From: Mariprofundus sp.
GTDB lineage: Bacteria; Pseudomonadota; Zetaproteobacteria; Mariprofundales; Mariprofundaceae
Assembly: GCA_021772835.1 (NCBI GenBank)
Contig: JAJFLE010000079.1
Coordinates: 1 to 64,000 of the forward strand
Length of the DNA stretch: 64,000 bases
Reading direction: 5' to 3'
Positions 9,869 through 17,151 of the stretch are shown here, piece after piece. The number at the start of each line of letters is the position of its first letter. The stretch's first letter is position 1. The notes beneath the pieces were generated by a model. It did not search any database. It worked only from the letters and a program-made list of their open reading frames with translations, and was not told the DNA's origin. The translations under genes were made by a program, and so were the position numbers.

Positions 9869-9975
9869 GTCTGTTTGTATCAAAAAAAGTCATTTGAAAT
9901 GAGTGCGACTCAGATGATTTAAATACCTTTTTTTCTAGGCTCAAGATCGGATCATCCCTCAGAAACAGGAGGGCG

Positions 9976-10044
9976 ATGATGCAAGGGATTTGCCTGCTTT
10001 GTATATGGATCACGCTGCTGATCATGCTCGGTCAGGGCATGTAG
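9976..10044 (+). CDS. Small hydrophobic peptide, 22 aa
   Basis: A short frame begins with two ATGs (9976 and 9979), just after a strong AGGAGGG site. It encodes a peptide whose middle (GICLLCIWITLLIMLG) could span the membrane once. It stops at 10044, 47 bases before the convergent end of lapD. No relative is recognised. The good ribosome site and the hydrophobic content argue for a real gene; its size argues against. Confidence 0.4.
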   Translation: MMQGICLLCIWITLLIMLGQGM

Positions 10045-10091
10045 ACGGATTCAACGGGATTTGTGTACATCTCCGGTTTGAATATACCTAC

Positions 10092-12026
10092 TTATCGGAT
10101 TGGCTGAGGCTCTGCAAAATAATAACCCTGCATGGCATTGATGCCCAGCGCCTGCAACGCCAGATAATCCTGCTCACACTCGACATGTTCAGCAATGACC
10201 TGGATGTCCAGGCCGTGGGCAATATCGGTGACCGTCTGCAGGAAAAATCGGTTATCACTGTTGTCGGCGATATGACGAATATAGCTGCCATCAAGCTTGA
10301 TATAATCGAGTTTGAGCTCCCGAAGCGTTTGAAATGAGCTCAAGCGCGTACCGAAATGCTCCAGCACAACTCTGGCACCATGTGCGTGTGCGATCGCAAC
10401 AAAACGATGGGCCTCAGCATGGCTTTGCAGAATACCGTGTTCGGTGATTTCAAACAGCAGTTGGCCAGCGATTTTTTCATGCGCCTGCAGGTGCTTCTCC
10501 AGCCAGCTGGAGAAAGCGAAAGACTTGATGGAGCCGGTCGAGATGTTAATGCCCAGAGCCATGCTGCGATCGCATGCTGTTTCGAGCATGTCGGTAGCCT
10601 GTTCAATGGCAAAATGATCCAGCTGTTCATGCAGCTCCAGCCGTTCGGCCATGGCGGTAAAGGAGCCGGGCGAAATATCCTTGCCGGCTGCATCGTGCAC
10701 GCGCATGAGCAGTTCGCTGTAGAGCAGATGTGACTTTTTACCCATGACCGGCTGGGTGATAAAATGTATGCTGTTGTGTGCAAGCGCATGCTCGATGAGC
10801 TCTCGCCAGGCTTGATTACCCATCGCATCGCTGCGCTTGTTGAGCAGGTTATACTCATTGTCTCCCTGACGCTGGGCTGTGGCCAGCGCAGTATCCGCAT
10901 CGGCCAGTATATCCCCGAAACGGCTCTCCTGATCAAATGAAGCCAGTCCGATATGCGCGATACCGGACACACCAAGGTTTGAGCTCAGTCCGTCCAGCGA
11001 GTGGGAGAGTTCGCGGGCAAAAGCATGGGCCGTATCGCTTTCAGCCAGCGGTAGAATTACGGCGAAATCGACACCACCGATACGTGCGGCTATTGAGTCA
11101 TGGTAGTTCTCGCACAGCTTGTCTAGCTGTTTCGACAGCACCCTGAGCACGTCATCACCGGCCTGATGTCCGTGTATTTTGTTATAATCGGCGAAACCGG
11201 CGAGCCGGATCACGGCCACAAAACCTGTACCACCATGCTCGTGGTCTTTGATGGTGTTTTCCGCGATAGCCTTGAAACCGGTGCGGTTCATCAGATGTGT
11301 CATCTCATCGTAATGGGCCTGCTTGCGATATTTCTCTGCGCGCTCTGTCAATATGGAGACAAAGCGTTGTAATTTGATGGCCATTTTGTTCATGGCCTCA
11401 ACCACCTGTCGTAACTCACGGGTTTTGGGGATGTCAGTGAGCACGGGGAAATCACGATCGCAGATGGCAAGGGCTTGCGCCTCAACCGCATGCAGCGGCT
11501 TGAGGATGGTTTTGAGAATGAACAGGGCGGCAATGAATGAGATGAAAAATGCCAGTATTGACCACCACAAAATTTCAATGCTGGTCTGCCACAACTTTTT
11601 ATAGGCGAAGCCCGGGTGGGCAGTGAGTCTCAGGGTGCCCGACTGTGTCCAACCCGTGGTGATGACAGAATCCGCATGGGCTGTCTGCAGTGACAGTGCC
11701 TGGATGAACCACTGCGGAACGCCTTCAATACTGGTGGTATTTTCACGCTCTATGATTGACTCGCCGCTCATGCTCTTCAGCGACAGCGATTTGTAATAAC
11801 CACTGTCGAATACGGCATTGACCATGGTGTCCATGATAACGACATCATGGTTTTTGATGTGTGGAACCAGTGACAGGCCAAGCGAATCAACAGCGTTCTG
11901 AGTCTGGCTGGCCAATTGCAGCACCAGATAGGAGCGCGTGTTGTCTATACTGATGAGCAGGGAGCCTGTACCCATCGCTGCCGAGATGAAAAATATGAGT
12001 GCGTAAAGTTGCCTGGATAGTGTCAT
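10092..12026 (-). CDS. lapD: LapD-like inner-membrane c-di-GMP receptor
   Basis: LapD binds c-di-GMP inside the cell and sequesters the protease LapG outside, which protects a surface adhesin from cleavage. The 644 aa have one membrane segment at 8-27, a periplasmic LapD/MoxY-type domain (about 30-145), a second segment (about 150-172), HAMP, GGDEF (about 245-385) and EAL (about 400-640). Both catalytic motifs are degenerate: IGGVDF replaces GGDEF and YSELLMR replaces EALxR. This fits a receptor rather than an enzyme. Trp126 in TGWTQSG corresponds to the Trp that contacts LapG in Pseudomonas LapD. The gene starts 11 bases after lapG. Confidence 0.93.
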   Translation of the reverse strand: MTLSRQLYALIFFISAAMGTGSLLISIDNTRSYLVLQLASQTQNAVDSLGLSLVPHIKNHDVVIMDTMVNAVFDSGYYKSLSLKSMSGESIIERENTTSIEGVPQWFIQALSLQTAHADSVITTGWTQSGTLRLTAHPGFAYKKLWQTSIEILWWSILAFFISFIAALFILKTILKPLHAVEAQALAICDRDFPVLTDIPKTRELRQVVEAMNKMAIKLQRFVSILTERAEKYRKQAHYDEMTHLMNRTGFKAIAENTIKDHEHGGTGFVAVIRLAGFADYNKIHGHQAGDDVLRVLSKQLDKLCENYHDSIAARIGGVDFAVILPLAESDTAHAFARELSHSLDGLSSNLGVSGIAHIGLASFDQESRFGDILADADTALATAQRQGDNEYNLLNKRSDAMGNQAWRELIEHALAHNSIHFITQPVMGKKSHLLYSELLMRVHDAAGKDISPGSFTAMAERLELHEQLDHFAIEQATDMLETACDRSMALGINISTGSIKSFAFSSWLEKHLQAHEKIAGQLLFEITEHGILQSHAEAHRFVAIAHAHGARVVLEHFGTRLSSFQTLRELKLDYIKLDGSYIRHIADNSDNRFFLQTVTDIAHGLDIQVIAEHVECEQDYLALQALGINAMQGYYFAEPQPIR

Positions 12027-12037
12027 AAGCCTTTCCT

Positions 12038-12733
12038 CTACCTTGCCATGTCTTTTGCAGTATAGCTATGTCCGAGCTCTCTTTCCTGTTTCAAACGAAT
12101 ATTCAGATCGCGCCATAGATTGATGCGCTGGGAACCGCCGGCAATTTTACGCCCCTGGCCGCGTTCTTTGGACATCCACAAATTATTACCATTAAAGCTG
12201 TACACCGGCAGCAGGTCGGTGCGCCGTGAGGCCGGTTTAATTCTGTTGATCAGGTTATCGAGAATCAGTGGTTCGCTATCGGGAGTTTCATAATAGGCCA
12301 GCACCATATGGGCCTGATTTAATCTCAGTGCTTTTACATAGGTGATACGTAATCGTGCATCGGGAACACCGAGCTCCATCAGGGTGAAATATTTGGCGAT
12401 GGCAAAGTCTTCGCAATCGCCACCATTGGTGGAAAGCAGTTCAGTGGGTGTGGCCCAGTAGTCGGCCCGGCCCCAGTGGCTGTCATCGGAAATAAAGTCT
12501 ACCCGGTTAAAAAAATCATTTACTGCATGAATGCTTTGCCATTCACTGCCACCTTTGCTGTCTTCAATAAGCTCCTGCCAATCGACAATACGTTGTTTGG
12601 CCTTGTAACCAAACTCTTTGGCGATGTTGTCGAGGAATTCGGGAGAAAAACCACCATTACCTGCTGTTGTGATCGACACAGCAAGGATCAGCCAGACAAA
12701 AAATAACTGCTTGATAATTTTGCTGCTCAGCAT
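12038..12733 (-). CDS. lapG: LapG-like periplasmic cysteine protease (BTLCP family)
   Basis: LapG cleaves the N-terminus of a large adhesin to release cells from surfaces, and is held inactive by c-di-GMP-bound LapD. The 231-aa protein has a signal peptide (residues 1-24) and a transglutaminase-like fold. The triad Cys107 (GGDCEDF), His142 (AHMVLAY) and Asp159 (LILDN) is intact. The acidic residues flanking the Cys are the calcium ligands in this family. AGGAG precedes the ATG at 12733. The adhesin and its type I secretion system are not in this window. Confidence 0.93.
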   Translation of the reverse strand: MLSSKIIKQLFFVWLILAVSITTAGNGGFSPEFLDNIAKEFGYKAKQRIVDWQELIEDSKGGSEWQSIHAVNDFFNRVDFISDDSHWGRADYWATPTELLSTNGGDCEDFAIAKYFTLMELGVPDARLRITYVKALRLNQAHMVLAYYETPDSEPLILDNLINRIKPASRRTDLLPVYSFNGNNLWMSKERGQGRKIAGGSQRINLWRDLNIRLKQERELGHSYTAKDMAR

Positions 12734-12780
12734 GGTCTCCTCAATGAACTATTGAGCCATACAGACTCAATGTGCCTCTA

Positions 12781-12795
12781 GCACAAAAGAGGCCA
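12781..12795 (-). promoter_or_regulatory. Weak candidate sigma-54 promoter for lapG-lapD
   Basis: On the minus strand the 15-mer reads TGGCCTCTTTTGTGC. It has GG and GC exactly ten bases apart, but a poor -12 element (TGTGC). Predicted transcription would start near 12769, 36 bases before lapG. Confidence 0.3.
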
Positions 12796-12821
12796 TCCGG
12801 TTGCCCGGGAGAGGACTTGCT

Positions 12822-12855
12822 GGAAAAGAAAAAGGCAGGAGATCCTCTCCTGCCT
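12822..12855 (-). terminator. Intrinsic terminator of the fliK-flgD-flgE operon
   Basis: A perfect ten-base stem (AGGCAGGAGA/TCTCCTGCCT, 12833-12842 with 12846-12855) is followed on the minus strand by TTTTTCTTTT. It lies about 55 bases beyond the flgE stop and separates the flagellar operon from lapG. Confidence 0.87.
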
Positions 12856-12909
12856 GCCTCTTAAGCGTGAGTAAAACCCTGAAGAAGTCAGCGTTTTACT
12901 TACGCTACC

Positions 12910-14640
12910 TTAACGTTTGACCTGCATCAGTGAAGATAGCATCTGGTCGGTAGTCAGAATGGTTTTGGAGTTGGCTTCATAACCACGCTGGATAATGATC
13001 AGTTTCACGAATTCAGCAGCCAGATCCACATTGGACTGCTCCAGTGCGAAGGGTGAGATGGTACCCATGCCACCGGCGCCAGGCAGGCCCAGTACAGGCG
13101 TGCCTGATGCGATACTTTCTTGCAGCAGGTTGTTGCCGATATGGTTGAGCACGGCATCGTTGGGGAAGTTAGCGAGCGCAACCTGGAACAGGCCACGGCG
13201 CTGACCATTGGTAAATACACCGAAGATCTTACCGGATGAGTCGGTTTCCAGTTTATCCAGGAAGCCGGATGCAAAACCGTCACGGGTCATCTGACGAGTA
13301 GCGAATGAACCCGCCACCTGTACCGTGGCTTCGAGACCTGTACCTGTGATGCCCTGTCCGCCATCAGCTGCGAGCACGGGATAGAGCGTGCCCTGGCCTG
13401 CTGCATTACCGAAATCGAGGGAAACGGTGCTTGGCGCGGCACCAGACCATGCGAATGTCAGCGGTGGCGAATTTTCTTTCACCAGTTCACCGTTAGGCCC
13501 GAAAACAATGGATTGTGGACCGACCGTCGCAACAACAGCTGCCGTTGCAGCGGTACCGCCGGTTGTTGCCACCATGCTGCCCGCTGCACCACCTGCGTTG
13601 GCTGCAGCATAGGTAACAGCAATGACAGTGCCATCGCTCAAGGTGATGTTTTCATTGCCTCCTGCTGCGAAGGTGCCTGTGCCGCTCACTCCTGCCACAC
13701 TGGATGTTACGGTAACAACACCGGCGACATTGGTGGCGAATGAGTACGTTGCTCCCACAGCGCTGGCTACAAAGGTTGTGACAGCGGCGGCTGTAATATC
13801 GCCACTGGCACCGACGGTAAATGCACCTGTTGTGGTATCAGCTACTGCAGCCACTGCGGGTGTCACTGTTGAAGCTGCTGCTGCACCGCCACCGATTGGG
13901 GTTGCTACACCGGCTACGCCACCCGTGAGATCGCCGCCATCAACAGAGGCGTGCCAGTCCCAGACGATATTGCCTGCTGCATCCTGACCTACTTTGGTGA
14001 ATTGCAGGCTTGTGGGATGGGTCTGACCGAGGGAGTCAAATACATTCACTTCAGTTTTATAGTGGAAGGAGCTTGGGTTGTTGGGGTCAAAGACCGTACC
14101 GGTTGCCAGCTCTGTGGCATTCGAGTCCAGTGTGACCGCAGCGGTGACCGAAGAGGTGGCCTGTGCCTGTGCTGCCAGGTTGGCAAAGGTGACATCCCCG
14201 ACATTACCGGTGGCCTTGTTGGTCACCTGATCCACGGGAAAGCCCTGAACCACGTTGCCCTGAGCATCAATCAGGTTGAAGTCCTTATCCAGAATAAATG
14301 CACCGGCTCTGGTGTAGGATAACTGGCCGGTAGCCGGATCGCGCATGGCAAACAGGCCGTTGCCGTTAATTGCCATGTCGGTCGGGCTGGTGGTGTTCTG
14401 CAGTGAACCCTGCGCCGAGTCACGGGTAATTGAACCAATACGTACACCGTTACCTACCTGATTGGCGATATTGGATCGTGATACACCCACCGTTTGCGAG
14501 AGCACATCCGAAAAGTTTACATTCTGGCTTTTAAAGCCCAGAGAGTTGACGTTGGCGATGTTATCACCAACTACGCGCACAGCCTCACCGAATGATGATA
14601 GACCGGAAGCGCCGATGTAGAGTGCATTATAAATACCCAT
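12910..14640 (-). CDS. flgE: Flagellar hook protein
   Basis: FlgE polymerises into the hook joining basal body and filament. The 576-aa protein has the conserved N-terminal rod/hook motif (ASGLSSFGEAVRVVGDNIAN) and the C-terminal coiled-coil signature (LIIIQRGYEANSKTI). The middle, roughly residues 235-370, is an unusual insertion almost entirely of Ala, Val, Thr, Gly and Ser. It probably forms the surface-exposed hook domain, and it makes the protein longer than the enteric form (about 400 aa). It is the last gene of fliK-flgD-flgE and is followed by a strong terminator. Confidence 0.96.
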   Translation of the reverse strand: MGIYNALYIGASGLSSFGEAVRVVGDNIANVNSLGFKSQNVNFSDVLSQTVGVSRSNIANQVGNGVRIGSITRDSAQGSLQNTTSPTDMAINGNGLFAMRDPATGQLSYTRAGAFILDKDFNLIDAQGNVVQGFPVDQVTNKATGNVGDVTFANLAAQAQATSSVTAAVTLDSNATELATGTVFDPNNPSSFHYKTEVNVFDSLGQTHPTSLQFTKVGQDAAGNIVWDWHASVDGGDLTGGVAGVATPIGGGAAAASTVTPAVAAVADTTTGAFTVGASGDITAAAVTTFVASAVGATYSFATNVAGVVTVTSSVAGVSGTGTFAAGGNENITLSDGTVIAVTYAAANAGGAAGSMVATTGGTAATAAVVATVGPQSIVFGPNGELVKENSPPLTFAWSGAAPSTVSLDFGNAAGQGTLYPVLAADGGQGITGTGLEATVQVAGSFATRQMTRDGFASGFLDKLETDSSGKIFGVFTNGQRRGLFQVALANFPNDAVLNHIGNNLLQESIASGTPVLGLPGAGGMGTISPFALEQSNVDLAAEFVKLIIIQRGYEANSKTILTTDQMLSSLMQVKR

Positions 14641-14665
14641 GATTTACTCCTTTGTTTGTTGCCGC

Positions 14666-15331
14666 TTACAAGCGGATTTCTGTAATTTCATTCGGTGAAG
14701 CGGCTACACCGCCCACCATTAACTCCGTGCCGTTTGGTGTGAAGCGAACGGCGTCAACAACACCTGAGCGCTGGACTGTCGCAGGCACAGTGCCGCCATT
14801 GATATTGAGGGCGCTGATTTCAACGGTGTAATAATCCTGAGGGGCTGGCGCGCCCGAATCGGTTGTGCCATCCCAGACGATCTGGTTCGCTCCTGCCGAC
14901 AGGTTGCTCATCGGTATACTTTTTACCGGGTCGCCATTGCTGTTGAAAATGTAAACCAGTGCACTCGTTGCAGGTTCGCTCAGTGTTGCTGAGAATGCTT
15001 GATTGCTGCCGTTGTAATAGAGTTGGTTCTGATCCACGGTGACATTGCGTCCAAGGTAGTCAGCGCCGCTGGTGACCGGGGCTGCACTGTTGCCACCGCC
15101 TGCGGCGACCAGTTGTTGCAACAGCTTGTTGCTTTCGGTCTGCTGCTCAACCATGTTGAATTGAGCAAGTTGGGATGACATCTGGGTGGCATCCTGCGGC
15201 TTCAGCGGGTCCTGATTCTCCATCTGTGCTACGAGCAGCTTCAGGAAAATATCCTTTTGACCCAGATCATTCTTCTTGGTGTTATCCAGATTAGCCGTAT
15301 TGGCTGCGGGCGAGATAGTTGACGTTAACAT
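14666..15331 (-). CDS. flgD: Flagellar hook capping protein
   Basis: FlgD caps the growing hook and guides FlgE assembly. The 221-aa protein has the N-terminal FlgD signature (DIFLKLLVAQMENQDPLKPQ, residues 28-47). A central Ig-like region (about 105-185, with AGANQIVWDGTTDSG) and a tudor-like C-terminus follow. It lies nine bases after fliK and 25 bases before flgE in the same operon. Confidence 0.96.
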   Translation of the reverse strand: MLTSTISPAANTANLDNTKKNDLGQKDIFLKLLVAQMENQDPLKPQDATQMSSQLAQFNMVEQQTESNKLLQQLVAAGGGNSAAPVTSGADYLGRNVTVDQNQLYYNGSNQAFSATLSEPATSALVYIFNSNGDPVKSIPMSNLSAGANQIVWDGTTDSGAPAPQDYYTVEISALNINGGTVPATVQRSGVVDAVRFTPNGTELMVGGVAASPNEITEIRL

Positions 15332-15340
15332 AGTGATCTC

Positions 15341-16912
15341 CTAAACACGGATACTCAGGCCGCCATCAGCAGTGCGTGTTGACTGCTGTTGTACAGCATT
15401 GCTGCTGTTGCCTGTCGAAAGATTGTCGCCGTTACCAGCGAGTGTTCCTGAACCGTTGCGGTTACCCTCAGCGGATGCTCCCTGCTGTCCGTTTGAACCC
15501 ATGGAGAAGCCGGAAAGATCAAAGCCCTGTTGTGAAAGTGCCGCCCTTAAAGCGGGTAGCTGTTGCTCAAGTGCCGCCCTGGTGGTGCCCTGATCCACAA
15601 TCATATGAACCTGCAGGTTTTTAGCCGCATCGGTTTGCAAGGAGATCTGGATTTTGCCCAGGTTTGCCGGATCAAGTTGAATCTCCAGTTTATTCTGGCC
15701 GTTGGCGGCTGAATGAGCGATATGCTTCATGCTGTCAAATACCGACATGGTGGGGGCCGTTTTACCGGTCAGGTAGCTCTGGAAGTTTGCGTTGTTTGTC
15801 GAAGCAGAGCCTGTTGATTTCGCATCGCCAGCCAGTGCGGAGATGGTACGTCCTTCCTGATTACCCTTGTCCGAAGATCCGGAGCCTGAATCTTTCAGTG
15901 AGCCATCAGAGATGTTGGCCTGCACGGTCGCTGAGGTCACTACTGGTGCCGCATTGTTCTGCCCCGGGGCAGCATGTATGGGTTGTTTGCCCTGTTGCAG
16001 CTGAGCCCCTGCCGCCACATTGATGGTTTCAGCTTTGGCTTGCACATCTGTTTTTTCACCGCGCAATTTATTTGCCTGCGCTGATGTTGCGATTTTCTGC
16101 CCTTTACCCGGCTGGTCTGCCTCAACACTTTGCCCTGCTGTAGTAATCGAGGTCTGCGCGCTTACAGAGACCTGCCCTTGTGCCGTGGTTTTTTGCATAT
16201 GGGAGCCAGGCTCAGCTATTTTGGCGCTCATAGTTGAGGCCTGTGACTTGTCGGTCTTCATCGGCACCGGATCAGAATCAACAACAGCTCTGGCTGATGT
16301 GAAGGCCTTGCTTTCTGCGCCTGCAGCCAGTGCCGTGTTGCCTGATTGTAACGTTGGCTCAGCTGCAACGGCTTGAACAGTTTTTCCAGCGGAAACTGTG
16401 GTTTCAGCTTGCCGGGCCAGTTTTAGAGCAGGATCTGTCTGTTCACCTTTGACATTGCCTTGCCCGCCTTTGAGGTCAGCCTCTCCGCCCTTGAGGCCAC
16501 CCTTTTGTGCTGTAATCAGCACAGTGGCCTTGCCAGTGAGATCAGTTTTTTTACTGTGTGATATCTGATCCATGATGACATTGGCCGTGACCAGAGGTGT
16601 CGCAGTTTCTTCTGCCAATGTTTCACTGCCAAGCTTACCTTTGGCTGCCAGTGCTACCAGCTGTTTTCCTTTTGCCGTAGCGAGAGGGTCGCTTTTTTCA
16701 GCCATGAGTAAATCGCCTTTGCCTGAGGTGGCGATTATAGTTTTGCCTTTGGCGAGACCTGTAGCATTAAGCTGCAACTCTTTGCCCTTGCCAGAGACGT
16801 CTGCATGTTTGTCGAGCATGGCGAACAATTTAGCGAACAAACTGTTTTTGCCTTGCTTGCCTGATTTTCCTGTGTTGCCGGTTAGGCCGGGTCCATTTAT
16901 TTGTTCGATCAT
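15341..16912 (-). CDS. fliK: Flagellar hook-length control protein
   Basis: FliK measures hook length and switches the export gate to late substrates. The 523-aa protein has a long, flexible, Gly/Lys/Ala/Thr/Ser-rich region with few large hydrophobics, as expected for a secreted ruler; it includes short KGG-type repeats around residues 135-155. The C-terminal domain (about 385-470, with KLEIQLDPANLGKIQISL) is the export-switch domain. No Shine-Dalgarno sequence precedes the ATG at 16912. A sigma-54 element is positioned so that the mRNA would begin one base before this ATG. First gene of fliK-flgD-flgE. Confidence 0.93.
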   Translation of the reverse strand: MIEQINGPGLTGNTGKSGKQGKNSLFAKLFAMLDKHADVSGKGKELQLNATGLAKGKTIIATSGKGDLLMAEKSDPLATAKGKQLVALAAKGKLGSETLAEETATPLVTANVIMDQISHSKKTDLTGKATVLITAQKGGLKGGEADLKGGQGNVKGEQTDPALKLARQAETTVSAGKTVQAVAAEPTLQSGNTALAAGAESKAFTSARAVVDSDPVPMKTDKSQASTMSAKIAEPGSHMQKTTAQGQVSVSAQTSITTAGQSVEADQPGKGQKIATSAQANKLRGEKTDVQAKAETINVAAGAQLQQGKQPIHAAPGQNNAAPVVTSATVQANISDGSLKDSGSGSSDKGNQEGRTISALAGDAKSTGSASTNNANFQSYLTGKTAPTMSVFDSMKHIAHSAANGQNKLEIQLDPANLGKIQISLQTDAAKNLQVHMIVDQGTTRAALEQQLPALRAALSQQGFDLSGFSMGSNGQQGASAEGNRNGSGTLAGNGDNLSTGNSSNAVQQQSTRTADGGLSIRV

Positions 16913-16924
16913 GTAAACACCAGA

Positions 16925-16939
16925 GCAGGAATTGGGCCA
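16925..16939 (-). promoter_or_regulatory. Sigma-54 promoter of fliK-flgD-flgE
   Basis: On the minus strand this reads TGGCCCAATTCCTGC. GG (-24) and GC (-12) are exactly ten bases apart, as required for RpoN. The predicted start of transcription is 16913, one base before the fliK ATG. The rest of 16940-17095 has no gene. Confidence 0.65.
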
Positions 16940-17094
16940 TCTGTAAAGTACTTTAAAAACAGATAGTTACGACACTTACCCCTGGATTGAACAGGAAATG
17001 TTTTCCGGTTGTGTGGAAAATATTTCCCCGGACAAACGGGTAATATTTTCCATCATGCCTGAATGCTTGTGACAGGGCTGCTTAGAGAGTGCCC

Positions 17095-17129
17095 AAAACA
17101 GAGAAGCAGGCCATAAGGCCTGCTTCTCT
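17095..17129 (-). terminator. Terminator downstream of the ion channel gene
   Basis: A perfect 13-base stem (AGAGAAGCAGGCC/GGCCTGCTTCTCT, 17100-17112 with 17117-17129) has an ATAA loop and is followed on the minus strand by TGTTTTGGG. The stem is very strong and the T-run short. It ends the transcript that finishes with the channel gene. Confidence 0.65.
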
Positions 17130-17151
17130 CAGTCTGGTCTGTATTAACTTA

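Noticed and set aside
13622-13987. Plus-strand frame rich in Ala, Pro and Val inside flgE
   Set aside because: It is the mirror image of the low-complexity FlgE insertion; open frames are expected there on both strands.
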